Assembly: GCF_007827595.1 (NCBI RefSeq) | Contig: NZ_VISR01000001.1 | Coordinates: 62,001-126,000, forward strand | Direction: 5' to 3' | Origin: Streptomyces sp. BK340 | GTDB taxonomy: Bacteria > Actinomycetota > Actinomycetes > Streptomycetales > Streptomycetaceae | Length of the DNA: 64,000 nt | In this document: positions 9,301 through 17,785 of the stretch, one piece after another | Position numbering within the stretch: the stretch's first letter is position 1 | How the letters are laid out: the number at the start of each line of letters is the position of its first letter | Made by a program: the position numbers and the translations under genes | Notes under the pieces: generated by a model | The model's input: the letters and a program-made list of their open reading frames with translations, nothing else | Databases searched by the model: none | What the model was told of the DNA's origin: nothing

Positions 9301-9953
9301 GCTCCGACGCCGACCTCGCCGAGGTGTACGCGGTGTGGGGCGGCTACGCGTACGGGCGCGGGCTCGACGGGCGGGCGGCGCGCGGGGACATGGAGACCGC
9401 GTTCAAGCGGATCGCGGTCGCGGCGAAGAACGTCGACACCCGCGAGCACGACCTGGTCGACGCCGACGACTACTTCCAGTACCACGGCGGCATGGTCGCC
9501 ATGGTCCGTCACCTGACCGGCGCCAACCCCGAGGCCTACGTGGGTGACAGCGCCGTGCCCGACCAGGTGAAGACCCGCACGCTCGGCGAGGAGACGCACC
9601 GCGTCTTCCGTGCGCGGGTGGTCAACCCGCGCTGGATGGCGGCGATGCGCCGGCACGGCTACAAGGGCGCCTTCGAGATGGCGGCGACCGTGGACTACCT
9701 GTTCGGCTACGACGCGACGGCGGGCGTGGTCGACGACTGGATGTACGAGAAGCTCAGCGCGGAGTACGTCTTCGACCCGGAGAACCGGGACTTCATGAAG
9801 AAGTCCAACCCGTGGGCACTGCGCGGGATCACCGAGCGGCTGCTCGAGGCGGCGGACCGCGGGCTGTGGGCCGAGCCGGACGCGGAGACCCTGGAGCGGC
9901 TGCGCGCCACCTACCTGGAGCTGGAAGGCGACTTGGAGGGCGACGAGAAGTGA
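6300..9953 (+). CDS. cobN: Cobaltochelatase large subunit CobN
   Basis: A 1217-residue protein of the CobN/BchH family, the large corrin-binding subunit of the ATP-dependent cobaltochelatase that inserts Co2+ into hydrogenobyrinic acid a,c-diamide. The signature [15 protein letters not shown] lies near residues 503-517; [18 protein letters not shown] near 335 and the C-terminal [19 protein letters not shown] segment are also characteristic. Length is at the normal range for the family. The ATG at 6300 overlaps the cobQ TGA, and the stop overlaps the GTG of the chelatase ATPase gene, so subunits are coupled. CobN implies the late-cobalt-insertion (aerobic) route. Confidence 0.97.
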   Translation: MSTVLLLSTADTDLLAARASGAGYRIGNPTRVDVAEELPGLVEGADIAVVRLLGGKRAWEDGLAALRASGVPTVLLGGETVPDAELMAESSVPAGVVAEALKYLVEGGPANLTELARFLSDTVLLTGEGFEEPRKMPEYGLHGSYEIRDGRPTVGVLFYRAHELSGNTAFVDTLCEAIEARGANALPVYCGSLRGADAGLYELLGQADALVATVLAAGGTHASQASAGGDEESWDIGALADLNVPVLQGLCLTSSRAAWDESDAALSPMDAAMQVAIPEFDGRLVTVPFSFKEQGPDEVPVYVADPERASRVAGIAVRHAQLKHRPNADKKIALVFTAYPTKHSRVGNAVGLDTPASAVRVLDALKEAGYGLTAYPDNGDELIHRLIEAGGHDVEWLTEEQLAAAPARVPLADYRAWFDKLDPELRGAMLEAWGEPPGGLYVDGDEIVLASLQFGNVVVMIQPPRGFGENPIAIYHDPDMPPSHHYMAAYRWLENSFGADAIVHMGKHGTMEWLPGKGLGLSARCAPDAVLGELPLIYPFIVNDPGEGTQAKRRGHATVVDHLVPPMARADTYGDLAKLEQLLDEYALVSDLDPAKAPAVRAQIWTLVKAAELHHDLHVDEQPEDDDFDEFVMHIDGYLCEIKDVQIRDGLHILGGGPVGEPRVNLVLAVLRASQVWGGQANALPGLRASLAEYFGLVEKELLAEPGAPVKVPAELTDLVEGPSRTAADAIDLLEQLCRRIAEGMEARDWAVAESVPLIREVLGTELPDAVAVLEFACTEVVPRLARTTDEIGHILRALDGGYVPAGPSGSPTRGLVNVLPTGRNFYSVDPKAIPSRLSWEVGQSLADSLVQRYLQDTGEYPKSVGLTVWGTSAMRTQGDDIAEILALLGCRPVWDEASRRVTGFEVIPLAELGRPRIDVTVRISGFFRDAFPHVVGLIDDAVRAVAELDEPAGQNFVKAHADEDTAEHGDRRRATARVFGSKPGAYGAGLLPLIDARNWRSDADLAEVYAVWGGYAYGRGLDGRAARGDMETAFKRIAVAAKNVDTREHDLVDADDYFQYHGGMVAMVRHLTGANPEAYVGDSAVPDQVKTRTLGEETHRVFRARVVNPRWMAAMRRHGYKGAFEMAATVDYLFGYDATAGVVDDWMYEKLSAEYVFDPENRDFMKKSNPWALRGITERLLEAADRGLWAEPDAETLERLRATYLELEGDLEGDEK

Positions 9954-11962
9954 GTACCCCGTTTCCGTTCACGGCCGTCGTCGGCCAGGACGACCTGCGG
10001 CTCGCGCTGCTGCTGAACGCCGTGTCGCCGGCGGTCGGCGGTGTGCTGGTGCGCGGCGAGAAGGGCACCGCCAAGTCGACGGCCGTACGGGCCCTTTCGG
10101 CACTGCTGCCCGCGGTGTCCGTGGTCGCCGGGTGCCGTTTCTCCTGTGACCCGGCGGCGCCGGACCCGTCCTGCCCGGACGGCCCGCACGAGGCCGGGGC
10201 CGGTGCGGCGCGGCCCGCGCGGATGGTCGAGCTGCCCGTCGGCGCCTCCGAGGACCGGCTGGTGGGCGCGCTGGACATCGAGCGGGCGCTGGCGGAGGGC
10301 GTGAAGGCGTTCGAGCCGGGCCTGCTGGCCGACGCGCACCGCGGGATCCTCTACGTCGACGAGGTCAACCTGCTCCACGACCACCTGGTCGACCTGCTGC
10401 TGGACGCGGCGGCGATGGGCGCGTCCTACGTCGAGCGCGAGGGCGTCTCGGTGCGGCACGCGGCCCGGTTCCTGCTCGTCGGCACCATGAACCCGGAGGA
10501 GGGCGAGCTGCGGCCGCAGCTGCTCGACCGGTTCGGGCTGACCGTGGAGGTCGCGGCCTCGCGGGAGCCCGACCAGCGGGTGGAGGTCGTACGGCGGCGG
10601 CTCGCCTACGACGACGACCCGGCGGGCTTCGCCGCCCGGTGGGCCGACGAGGAGGCCGCCGTACGGTCCCGGATCGTGGCCGCGCGCGAGCTGCTGCCGC
10701 AGGTGCGGCTGGGCGACGGGGCGCTGCGGCAGATCGCGGCGACCTGCGCGGCCTTCGAGGTGGACGGCATGCGTGCCGACATCGTCATGGCGCGTACGGC
10801 GACCGCGCTGGCCGCCTGGGCCGGGCGGACGGACGTGCTCGCCGAGGACGTGCGGCAGGCGGCGCTGCTGGCGCTGCCGCACCGGCGCCGGCGCAATCCG
10901 TTCGACGCGCCGGGTCTCGACGAGGACAAGCTGGACGAGACCCTGGAGGAGTTCGGCGGCTCGGACGACGAGGACCCCGACCCCGATCCCGACGGCCCCG
11001 GCGGGGGCGGTGGGCAGCCGCCGCAGTCCGACGGCGGTCCGCAGGGCGGCGGCGACACCGCAGCGCGGCCCGAGGCCGGTGAGGGCGGGCAGCCGCAGGC
11101 CTCCGGCGCACAGGAGCAGCAGGCCGTACGGGCCGCCGAGCCGTTCCGTACGAAGGTGCTGAGCGTGCCCGGCCTCGGCGAGGGTGCCGCCGGGCGGCGC
11201 TCGCGCGCGCGGACCGAGCACGGGCGGACCACCGGGGCCCGGCGGCCGCGTGGCACGCTCACCAAGCTGCACCTGGCGGCGACCGTGCTGGCCGCGGCCC
11301 CGCACCAGCGGGCGCGCGGGCGGTCCGGGCCCGGGCTGGTGCTGCGCCGGGACGATCTGCGGCAGGCGACGCGGGAGGGGCGCGAGGGGAACCTCGTGCT
11401 GTTCGTGGTCGACGCGTCCGGGTCGATGGCGGCACGGCAGCGGATGAGCGCCGTGAAGGGTGCCGTGCTGTCCCTGCTGCTGGACGCCTACCAGCGGCGG
11501 GACAAGGTGGGCCTGGTGACCTTCCGGGGCGCGGCGGCGGATGTGGCCCTGCCGCCGACCTCGTCGGTGGACGCCGCGGCGGCCCGGCTGGAGTCGCTGC
11601 CGACGGGCGGCCGTACGCCGCTGGCGGCGGGGCTGCTCAAGGCGCACGAGGTGCTGCGGGTGGAGCGGCTGCGGGATCCGGCGCGGCGGGCGCTGGTCGT
11701 GGTCGTGACCGACGGGCGGGCCACCGGTGGCCCGGAGCCGGTCGCGCTGGCGGGGCGGGCGGCCCGGCTGTTCGCGGCCGGGGGTGTCGCCTCGGTGGTC
11801 GTGGACTGCGAGTCGGGGCCGGTGCGGCTCGGGCTCGCCGGGCAGCTCGCGGGTGAGCTGGGCGGTACGGCCGTCACGCTGGACGAGCTGCGGGCCGACT
11901 CGATCGCCGGGCTGGTCAGGGATGTGCAGGGGACGCACGGGACTTCGAGGAGGGCCGCGTAA
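9950..11962 (+). CDS. Cobaltochelatase AAA+/VWA subunit (ChlI-ChlD fusion)
   Basis: A 670-residue fusion of a magnesium-chelatase I-type AAA+ ATPase and a D-type subunit, probably the motor partner of CobN in place of CobS/CobT. Walker [10 protein letters not shown] is near residues 35-43, Walker [11 protein letters not shown] near 134-143, sensor-like [20 protein letters not shown] near 178. A Cys cluster (GCRFSCDP...SCPDG) follows the Walker A region. Residues about 325-400 form an acidic Pro/Gly/Gln linker as in ChlD. The C-terminal VWA domain has the MIDAS motif DASGSM near 488 and TDGRATGG near 585. GTG at 9950 overlaps the cobN stop (GTGA); its TAA overlaps the cobO ATG. Confidence 0.93.
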   Translation: MSTPFPFTAVVGQDDLRLALLLNAVSPAVGGVLVRGEKGTAKSTAVRALSALLPAVSVVAGCRFSCDPAAPDPSCPDGPHEAGAGAARPARMVELPVGASEDRLVGALDIERALAEGVKAFEPGLLADAHRGILYVDEVNLLHDHLVDLLLDAAAMGASYVEREGVSVRHAARFLLVGTMNPEEGELRPQLLDRFGLTVEVAASREPDQRVEVVRRRLAYDDDPAGFAARWADEEAAVRSRIVAARELLPQVRLGDGALRQIAATCAAFEVDGMRADIVMARTATALAAWAGRTDVLAEDVRQAALLALPHRRRRNPFDAPGLDEDKLDETLEEFGGSDDEDPDPDPDGPGGGGGQPPQSDGGPQGGGDTAARPEAGEGGQPQASGAQEQQAVRAAEPFRTKVLSVPGLGEGAAGRRSRARTEHGRTTGARRPRGTLTKLHLAATVLAAAPHQRARGRSGPGLVLRRDDLRQATREGREGNLVLFVVDASGSMAARQRMSAVKGAVLSLLLDAYQRRDKVGLVTFRGAAADVALPPTSSVDAAAARLESLPTGGRTPLAAGLLKAHEVLRVERLRDPARRALVVVVTDGRATGGPEPVALAGRAARLFAAGGVASVVVDCESGPVRLGLAGQLAGELGGTAVTLDELRADSIAGLVRDVQGTHGTSRRAA

Positions 11963-12561
11963 TGCCGCAGGGGCAGCCGAATGTGGTGCCGGACGACGGG
12001 CTGACGACCCGGCAGCGGCGCAACCGTCCGCTGGTCGTCGTGCACACGGGCATCGGCAAGGGCAAGTCGACCGCCGCCTTCGGGCTCGCGCTGCGCGCCT
12101 GGAACCAGGGGTGGCCGATCGGGGTGTTCCAGTTCGTCAAGTCGGCGAAGTGGAAGGTCGGCGAGGAGAACGCGCTGCGCGTGCTCGGTGCCTCCGGTGA
12201 GGGCGGCACCGTCGACTGGCACAAGATGGGCGAGGGCTGGTCCTGGGTCCAGCGGGACGCCCAGATGGACAACGAGGAGAAGGCCCGGGAGGGCTGGGAG
12301 CAGGTCAAGCGGGACCTGGCGGCCGAGACCTACCGGCTGTACGTGCTGGACGAGTTCGCCTACCCGATGCACTGGGGGTGGGTGGACACGGACGAGGTCG
12401 TGGACGTCCTGCGGAACCGGCCGGGTACCCAGCATGTGGTGATCACCGGTCGTAACGCGCCCGAGAAGCTGGTGGACTTCGCCGACCTCGTCACCGACAT
12501 GTCCAAGGTCAAGCACCCGATGGACGCGGGGCAGAAGGGCCAGAAGGGCATCGAGTGGTGA
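11962..12561 (+). CDS. cobO: Cob(I)yrinic acid a,c-diamide adenosyltransferase CobO
   Basis: A 199-residue CobO/BtuR-type corrinoid adenosyltransferase, which transfers the adenosyl group of ATP to cob(I)alt to form the Co-C bond. The modified P-loop HTGIGKGKSTAAFG is at residues 28-41, QFVKSAKWKVGEENAL near 55-70, and YVLDEFAYPMHWGW near 130-143 gives the Walker B-like part; NAPEKLVDFADLVTDM closes the core. Length matches the family. Its ATG shares one base with the upstream TAA (TAATG) and its TGA overlaps cobB, so it is translated with the chelatase and cobB. Confidence 0.96.
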   Translation: MPQGQPNVVPDDGLTTRQRRNRPLVVVHTGIGKGKSTAAFGLALRAWNQGWPIGVFQFVKSAKWKVGEENALRVLGASGEGGTVDWHKMGEGWSWVQRDAQMDNEEKAREGWEQVKRDLAAETYRLYVLDEFAYPMHWGWVDTDEVVDVLRNRPGTQHVVITGRNAPEKLVDFADLVTDMSKVKHPMDAGQKGQKGIEW

Positions 12562-13934
12562 GTTCCGTTCCCCGGCTGGTCATTGCCGCGCCGTCGTCCG
12601 GCAGCGGCAAGACCACCGTCGCCACGGGGCTGATGGCCGCGTTCGCCGCGCGGGGGCTCGCCGTGTCCGCGCACAAGGTCGGGCCCGACTACATCGACCC
12701 CGGGTATCACGCGCTCGCGACCGGGCGGGTGGGGCGCAACCTGGACGCGTACCTGTGCGGCCCCGAGCTGGTGGCTCCGCTGTTCCTGCACGGGGCGTCC
12801 GGGTGTGACCTCGCGGTCGTCGAGGGTGTGATGGGGCTGTACGACGGGGCCGCGGGCGAGGGGGAACTCGCGTCCACGGCTCATGTCGCGAAGTTGTTGC
12901 GGGCGCCGGTGGTGCTGGTCGTGGACGCGTCGTCGCAGTCGCGGTCGGTGGCTGCGCTGGTGCACGGGTTCGCCTCCTGGGATCCGGAGGTGCGGGTCGG
13001 CGGCGTGATCCTGAACAAGGTGGGCTCCGACCGGCACGAGGAACTGCTGCGGGACGCGTTGGACGCGGCCGGGGTGCCGGTGCTGGGTGTGCTGCGGCGG
13101 GCTGCTCAAGTGGACACGCCTTCTCGCCATCTGGGGCTGGTGCCGGTTGCCGAGCGGCACTCCGCGGCGGTCGAGGCTGTTGCCGCGATGGGTGAGCAGG
13201 TGGCCCGTGGTTGCGACTTGGCCGCGCTGGAAGCACTTGCCCGGGGTGCCGGTCCCGTACCAGGGGGCTCCGCCCCCTGGACCCCCGAACCCATGCCCAC
13301 CCACCGCCCGACTCGGTTGGCGGAACGGCCTGGTCCGGTCGTTGCTGTTGCCGGTGGTGAGGCGTTCACCTTCTCCTACGCCGAGCACACCGAGCTGCTG
13401 ACCGCAGCCGGTGCCGAAGTGGTCACCTTCGATCCGCTTCGGGACGAGCAACTGCCCGACGGCACCGCAGGTCTGGTCATCGGCGGCGGCTTCCCGGAGG
13501 TGTACGCCGCCGAGCTGTCCGCCAACGAGCCCCTTCGCAAGGCCGTCGCCGCACTCGCGGAGCGGGGTGCTCCCGTCGCCGCCGAGTGTGCCGGGCTGCT
13601 CTATCTCTGCCGGGAGTTGGACGGGAAGCCCATGTGCGGGGTGCTGGACGCCACCGCGCGGATGAGTGAACGGCTCACTCTGGGGTACCGGGACGCGGTC
13701 GCCGTCGGGGACAGTGTGCTGGCCGTCGCGGGGACGCGGATGCGGGGGCACGAGTTCCACCGCACTCTCGTCGAGCCCGGGGCGGGGCCCGCGCCCGCCT
13801 GGGGGGTGCGCACCCCGGTGCGGCGGGTCGAAGGTTTCGTACAGCAGGGCGTGCACGCGAGTTACCTGCACACGCACTGGGCGTCCGAGCCCGGTGTGGC
13901 CCGTCGGTTCGTCGAGAGGTGCCGGACGTCATGA
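12558..13934 (+). CDS. cobB: Cobyrinic acid a,c-diamide synthase CobB/CbiA
   Basis: A 458-residue glutamine amidotransferase that amidates the a and c carboxylates of the corrin ring with ATP and glutamine. P-loop APSSGSGKTT has Lys18; YIDPGYH near 47-53 and EGVMGLYDGA near 91-100 are family motifs; the C-terminal amidotransferase has its nucleophile in AAECAGLLYL (Cys344) and a late HASYLHTHW segment. Two adjacent GTG codons (12555 and 12558) are possible starts; I prefer 12558, which makes the usual GTGA overlap with cobO. A short low-complexity stretch around 13258-13300 (repeated GGCTCCGCCCCC) lies between the two domains. Its TGA overlaps the next ATG. Confidence 0.95.
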   Translation: MSSVPRLVIAAPSSGSGKTTVATGLMAAFAARGLAVSAHKVGPDYIDPGYHALATGRVGRNLDAYLCGPELVAPLFLHGASGCDLAVVEGVMGLYDGAAGEGELASTAHVAKLLRAPVVLVVDASSQSRSVAALVHGFASWDPEVRVGGVILNKVGSDRHEELLRDALDAAGVPVLGVLRRAAQVDTPSRHLGLVPVAERHSAAVEAVAAMGEQVARGCDLAALEALARGAGPVPGGSAPWTPEPMPTHRPTRLAERPGPVVAVAGGEAFTFSYAEHTELLTAAGAEVVTFDPLRDEQLPDGTAGLVIGGGFPEVYAAELSANEPLRKAVAALAERGAPVAAECAGLLYLCRELDGKPMCGVLDATARMSERLTLGYRDAVAVGDSVLAVAGTRMRGHEFHRTLVEPGAGPAPAWGVRTPVRRVEGFVQQGVHASYLHTHWASEPGVARRFVERCRTS

Positions 13935-14680
13935 GCAGCAGGCTGGTCGGTGTCGGGGTCGGTCCCGGTGATCCGGAGCTGGTGACCGTCAAGGGGGTCA
14001 ACGCGCTGCGCGCGGCGGACGTCGTCGTCGTACCCGTGATGGCCGCGGCCGACGGGAAGGACGGCGGGGAGCCCGGGCGGGCCGAGGCGACCGTGTTGCA
14101 CTACGTGCCCGCGGAGAAGGTCGTCCGGGTGGTGTTCGCGCTGAACGAGCGGACCGACCGGGCCCGGCGGGAGGCCGCCTGGGACGCGGCGGGCGAGCAG
14201 GTCGCCGGGCTGCTGCGGCGGCACGGGTCCGTCGCCTTCGCCACCATCGGGGATCCGAACGTGTACTCGACGTTCACGTATCTCGCGCAGACGATCACGG
14301 AGCTGGTGCCGGGTGTCGTGGTGGAGACCGTGCCCGGGATCACCGCCATGCAGGATCTGGCGGCCAGGTCCGGGGCGGTGCTGACCGAGGGCACCGAACC
14401 GCTGACGCTCGTGCCGGTGACGGCGGGTTCGGCGGTGCTCAAGGAGGCGCTGGCCGGGCCGGGGACCGTCGTGGCGTACAAGTTCGGGCGGCAGGCCGCC
14501 GAGGTCGCCGAGGTGCTGCGGGAGACCGGGCGGATCGGGGACGCCGTGTGGGGCTCGGCGCTCGGGCTGCCGGAGGAGTCGGTGCGGGCGGCGGCCGAGC
14601 TGGACGGGGAGCCGTTGCCGTACCTGTCGACGCTGATCGCGCCGCCGCGGCGGGACGGCGGGCGGGGCGGAAAGCTGTGA
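13931..14680 (+). CDS. cobI: Precorrin-2 C20-methyltransferase CobI/CbiL
   Basis: A 249-residue SAM-dependent tetrapyrrole methylase that methylates C-20 of precorrin-2 (or its cobalt form). It has the family N-terminus GVGVGPGDPELVTVKGVNAL, the second motif FATIGDPNVYSTFTYLAQTI near 103, and VETVPGITAMQDLAARSG near 135. Length fits CobI/CbiL. The ATG at 13931 overlaps the cobB stop as ATGA, so I chose it over an in-frame ATG 12 nt earlier. It is the last gene of the first cob block; the next gene is on the opposite strand 11 nt after its stop. Confidence 0.93.
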   Translation: MSSRLVGVGVGPGDPELVTVKGVNALRAADVVVVPVMAAADGKDGGEPGRAEATVLHYVPAEKVVRVVFALNERTDRARREAAWDAAGEQVAGLLRRHGSVAFATIGDPNVYSTFTYLAQTITELVPGVVVETVPGITAMQDLAARSGAVLTEGTEPLTLVPVTAGSAVLKEALAGPGTVVAYKFGRQAAEVAEVLRETGRIGDAVWGSALGLPEESVRAAAELDGEPLPYLSTLIAPPRRDGGRGGKL

Positions 14681-14691
14681 GGACGCTGCGG

Positions 14692-15423
14692 TCAGCCGCC
14701 GGAGATGCCGACCACCAGCCAGATGAAGGCCACGCCGGCCACCGTGCACAGCAGGGTGGAGCGGGCGGGGTGCTCGTGGTGGGCCTCGGGAAGGATCTCG
14801 GCCGCGGCGAGATAGAGCAGGACGCCGCCGAAGAGGCCGAGATAGCCGCCGAGCAGCGGTTCGGGGATGTGGAAGAACGCGGTCGACAGCGCGCCCACGA
14901 CGGGTGCGAAGGCGTCGGCGACGAGCATGCCTATCGCCCGGCGCCGCGCGTTGCCGTACAGGCTCGTGATGGTGAAGGTGTTGAAGCCGTCGGCGAAGTC
15001 GTGCGCGATCACGGCGAGCGCGACGGAGGCACCCATGCCGCCGCCCACCTGGAAGGCCGCGCCGATCGCCACCCCGTCCATCGCGCTGTGGCCGACCATC
15101 GCGGCGGCGGCCGTCAGGCCCACCTCGGGCGCGCGGTGGTTGTGCTCGTCGCCCCCGTGCGACGCCTGGCGCGCCGCCAGGGTGCGCTCCACCAGGTGGG
15201 CCAGCAGGAAACCGGCCACGAACAGCAGCAGGGCCGCGGGTACGCCGAAGATCTCGCGGTCGGCGGCGCGCAGCGCCTCCGGCAGCAGGTCCAGGCCGAC
15301 CACACCCAGCATCAGACCGCCGGCCAGGCCCAGGACCAGGTGGCGACGGTCGGTCACGCGCTGTGCCGTCCAGCCGCCGGCCAGCGTCATCAGGAACGCG
15401 CCGAGCGCGACAAAGACCGCCAT
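14692..15423 (-). CDS. ZIP family divalent metal permease
   Basis: A 243-residue inner-membrane protein of the ZIP (ZRT/IRT-like) family, with about eight hydrophobic spans. The metal-site helices are clear: VGHSAMDGVAIG near residues 114-125 and IAHDFADGFNTF near 143-154, and PEAHHEHPA near 215 adds His. A cytoplasmic His/Asp loop (ASHGGDEHNHR) near 94 is typical of ZIP proteins. It is encoded antisense inside the cobalamin locus, between cobI and cobM. Zinc, iron, manganese or cobalt could be the substrate; location suggests cobalt supply, but that is inference. No B12 riboswitch precedes it. Confidence 0.88.
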   Translation of the reverse strand: MAVFVALGAFLMTLAGGWTAQRVTDRRHLVLGLAGGLMLGVVGLDLLPEALRAADREIFGVPAALLLFVAGFLLAHLVERTLAARQASHGGDEHNHRAPEVGLTAAAAMVGHSAMDGVAIGAAFQVGGGMGASVALAVIAHDFADGFNTFTITSLYGNARRRAIGMLVADAFAPVVGALSTAFFHIPEPLLGGYLGLFGGVLLYLAAAEILPEAHHEHPARSTLLCTVAGVAFIWLVVGISGG

Positions 15424-15541
15424 AGGCCCTTGCTATCCGATGGAGGCGCCTTCGCGCACATCCGGCGTCTTCCACATGCTCCCAGACTCTGACATATCCC
15501 CTGATTTCGACTCGCACTCCCGCACGAGAGGACCCCTTCCC

Positions 15542-16360
15542 ATGGCCGATGCCCCCACCGGCAAGGTGACGTTCGTCGGTGCCGGCCCCGGCGCCGCCGA
15601 CCTGCTGACGTTCCGCGCCGCACGCGCGATCGCCGAGGCCGACGTGGTGATCTGGGCGGCGAGCCTGGTCCAGGCGGAGGTGCTCGAGCACGCGCGCGCG
15701 GACGCGGAGATCCTGGACTCGGCGACCATGTCCCTGGAGGACGTCGTGGCCGTCTACCGGCGGGCCCTGACCGAAGGCCTGAAGGTCGCGCGGATCCACT
15801 CCGGCGACCCGGCGCTGTGGGGCGGCACGCAGGAGCAGCTGGACCGGTGCGCCGAGATCGGGATCGAGACCGAGATCGTGCCGGGCGTCTCGTCCTTCTC
15901 CGCCGTCGCCGCCCTCGCACAGCGCGAGCTGACCATCCCGGAGGTCGCCCAGTCCGTGGTGCTGACCCGGCTCGGCGGCGGCAAGACGCCGATGCCGCCC
16001 GGCGAGGAGGTGCGCGAGTTTGCCCGGCACGGCACCACCATGGCGATCTTCCTGTCGGCGGCGCGCAGCGGCCAGCTGGTGCGGGAACTGCTGGAGGGCG
16101 GCTACCCGACGGACACCCCCGTGGTCATCGCCTACCAGGCGACCTGGCCGGAGGAGCTGGTCGTGAAGTGCACGATCGGCACGCTGGAGGAGACGGTCAA
16201 GGAGCACAGGCTCTGGAAGCACACGCTCTTCCTGGTCGGCCCGGCGCTGGACGCCCACGGGACGCGTTCGCACCTGTACCACCCCGGTCACTTCCACGGG
16301 TACCGCAAGGCGGACCCCGAGGCGCGGCGGGCGCTGCGCGAGCGGGGTGCGAACAGTTGA
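15542..16360 (+). CDS. cobM: Precorrin-4 C11-methyltransferase CobM/CbiF
   Basis: A 272-residue SAM-dependent tetrapyrrole methylase that methylates C-11 in corrin ring formation. Motifs: VTFVGAGPGAADLLT at residues 9-23, RIHSGDPALWGGTQEQL near 83, VPGVSSFSAVAALAQRELT near 112, and VIAYQATWPEELVVK near 195, the set specific for CobM/CbiF. ATG at 15542 follows GAGAGGA. It starts a second cob block after the ZIP gene; the 118-nt leader shows no B12 riboswitch. Its TGA overlaps the next start (TTGA). Confidence 0.95.
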   Translation: MADAPTGKVTFVGAGPGAADLLTFRAARAIAEADVVIWAASLVQAEVLEHARADAEILDSATMSLEDVVAVYRRALTEGLKVARIHSGDPALWGGTQEQLDRCAEIGIETEIVPGVSSFSAVAALAQRELTIPEVAQSVVLTRLGGGKTPMPPGEEVREFARHGTTMAIFLSAARSGQLVRELLEGGYPTDTPVVIAYQATWPEELVVKCTIGTLEETVKEHRLWKHTLFLVGPALDAHGTRSHLYHPGHFHGYRKADPEARRALRERGANS

Positions 16361-17589
16361 TCACGGTCGTCGGTACGGGGACGGGGGCGCCGGTTCCCGC
16401 GGACGTCCTCACCGGTGCCGCTCTGGTCGTCGGCGGGCGGCGCCACCTGGACACCGTACGGCTGCCCGGGGGTGCGGAGCGGATCGTGCTCGGGCCGCTG
16501 GCGCCTGCCCTGGAGACGATCGCGGAGTACGTCGGCAAGGAGCTGCCGGTGGTCGTGCTGGCCTCCGGGGATCCCGGGTTCTTCGGGATCGTGCGGGTGC
16601 TGGCCGAGCGGTTCGGGACCGGGCTGCTGGACGTGCGGCCCGGGGTGTCGTCGGTGGCGACGGCGTTCGCGCGGATCGGGCTGCCGTGGGACGACGCGGT
16701 CGTGGTGAGCGCGCACGGCCGTGACCTGCGCACGGCCGTCAACGTGTGCCGGGCGCACCCGAAGGTGGCCGTGCTGACCGGGCCCGGTGCCGGGCCCGCC
16801 GAGATCGGCGCCGCGCTCGGCGACGGCCGGGTCCTCGTCGTGGCGAGCGCGCTCGGCGATCCGGAGCACGAGCGGGTGGAGCGGGTGACGCCCGCCGAGG
16901 CCGCGGCCCGGGACTGGGGTACGGCGGTGAGCGTGGTGCTGTGCCTGGACGAGACCCGGACGCCGGGCGGGCTGCGCACCGTCGCCGGGATGCCCGTTCA
17001 GCCGGACCGGTGGGCGCTGGACGAGAGCGACTTCGCACACCGCGACTCGATGATCACCAAGTTCGAGGTGCGGGCGCTGGCGCTGGCCCGGCTCGGGCCG
17101 CGCCTGGGCGACCTGGTGTGGGACGTCGGCGCGGGTTCGGGTTCGGTCGCCGTGGAGTGCGCGCGGCTCGGCGCGGCCGTCGTGGCCGTCGAGAAGAGCC
17201 CGGACGGGGTCGAGCGGATCCGTGCCAACGCGCGGGCGCACGGTGTCGACGTCCGTGTGGTGCACGGCTCGGCGCCGGACGCGCTGGCCGAACTCGACGA
17301 TCCCGACGCGGTGTTCGTCGGCGGGGGCGGGCGTGAGTTGCCCGCCGTCGTCGGCGCGTGCGCGCGGCGGGCGCGGCGGACCGTCGTCGTCGCCCTGGCG
17401 GCGCTGGACCGGGTGCCGGCGGCGCGTCAGGCGCTGACGGGTGCCGGTTTCACCTGCGACGGGGTGCTGTTGCAGTCGTCGCGGCTGGCGCCGCTGCCGG
17501 GTGACGTGACCCGGCTCGCGGCGGCCAATCCCGTTTTCCTGCTGTGGGGCGTCAGAGCGCCAGCAACTAGCGAAGGAGTTGCTCATTGA
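16357..17589 (+). CDS. cobL: Precorrin-6Y C5,15-methyltransferase (decarboxylating) CobL (CbiE-CbiT)
   Basis: A 410-residue bifunctional enzyme. The N-terminal half (about 1-200) is a CbiE-type tetrapyrrole methylase (ITVVGTGTGAP start, LASGDPGFFGI near 67). The C-terminal half (about 215-400) is a CbiT-type Rossmann methylase with VWDVGAGSGSVAVE near 252 and an EKSPDGVERIRANA segment. Together they methylate C-5 and C-15 and decarboxylate the C-12 acetate. The TTG at 16357 gives a 4-nt overlap with cobM and places the ITVVG strand at the N-terminus; rare but consistent with the block's coupling. A GC hairpin follows within a few bases of the stop. Confidence 0.93.
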   Translation: MITVVGTGTGAPVPADVLTGAALVVGGRRHLDTVRLPGGAERIVLGPLAPALETIAEYVGKELPVVVLASGDPGFFGIVRVLAERFGTGLLDVRPGVSSVATAFARIGLPWDDAVVVSAHGRDLRTAVNVCRAHPKVAVLTGPGAGPAEIGAALGDGRVLVVASALGDPEHERVERVTPAEAAARDWGTAVSVVLCLDETRTPGGLRTVAGMPVQPDRWALDESDFAHRDSMITKFEVRALALARLGPRLGDLVWDVGAGSGSVAVECARLGAAVVAVEKSPDGVERIRANARAHGVDVRVVHGSAPDALAELDDPDAVFVGGGGRELPAVVGACARRARRTVVVALAALDRVPAARQALTGAGFTCDGVLLQSSRLAPLPGDVTRLAAANPVFLLWGVRAPATSEGVAH

Positions 17590-17785
17590 ATCCTCGCCCC
17601 CGCGAACGGGGGCGATTCCTGGCTCACGCTGCCCGTCGGCTCAATGAGCCGCCGAGTCTGACGCGATCGACACCAGCCGGGTTGAAACCAGCCCGGTATA
17701 TGAAGTTGTTGGAGGTTACTGCTGTGCTGGCTTGGTTCTCGCTCAGCGATTCGCGACTCTACCAGTCACCATTCGGGGGCACCCG
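17590..17785 (+). ncRNA. Structured non-coding spacer between cobL and cbiG/cobJ
   Basis: This 196-nt gap breaks an otherwise overlapping gene run. It holds three hairpins: CGCCCCCG/CGGGGGCG with a CGAA loop (17595-17614, extended by GAAT/ATTC), CGGCTC/GAGCCG with an AAT loop (17637-17651), and CCGGGT/CCCGG around a TGAA turn near 17677-17696. It could be a transcript attenuator, an RNA leader for cbiG/cobJ, or the eroded right end of an IS200/IS605-like element, whose ends carry similar GAATC plus GC-hairpin structure. No protein is encoded. Identity is uncertain. Confidence 0.35.

Noticed and set aside
6045..9656. A 1,203-codon open frame antisense to cobN
   Set aside because: It is the codon-bias shadow of cobN: composition is Arg/Gly/Val/Pro/His-rich with no domain pattern, and cobN is certain.
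13258..13300. GGCTCCGCCCCC repeat inside cobB as an insertion
   Set aside because: The reading frame is intact and the stretch falls in the interdomain linker, so it is probably just low-complexity coding sequence.
15424..15541. A second B12 riboswitch before cobM
   Set aside because: The leader was read for the GCCACTGT and GAAGCCGGTG cores; neither is present.
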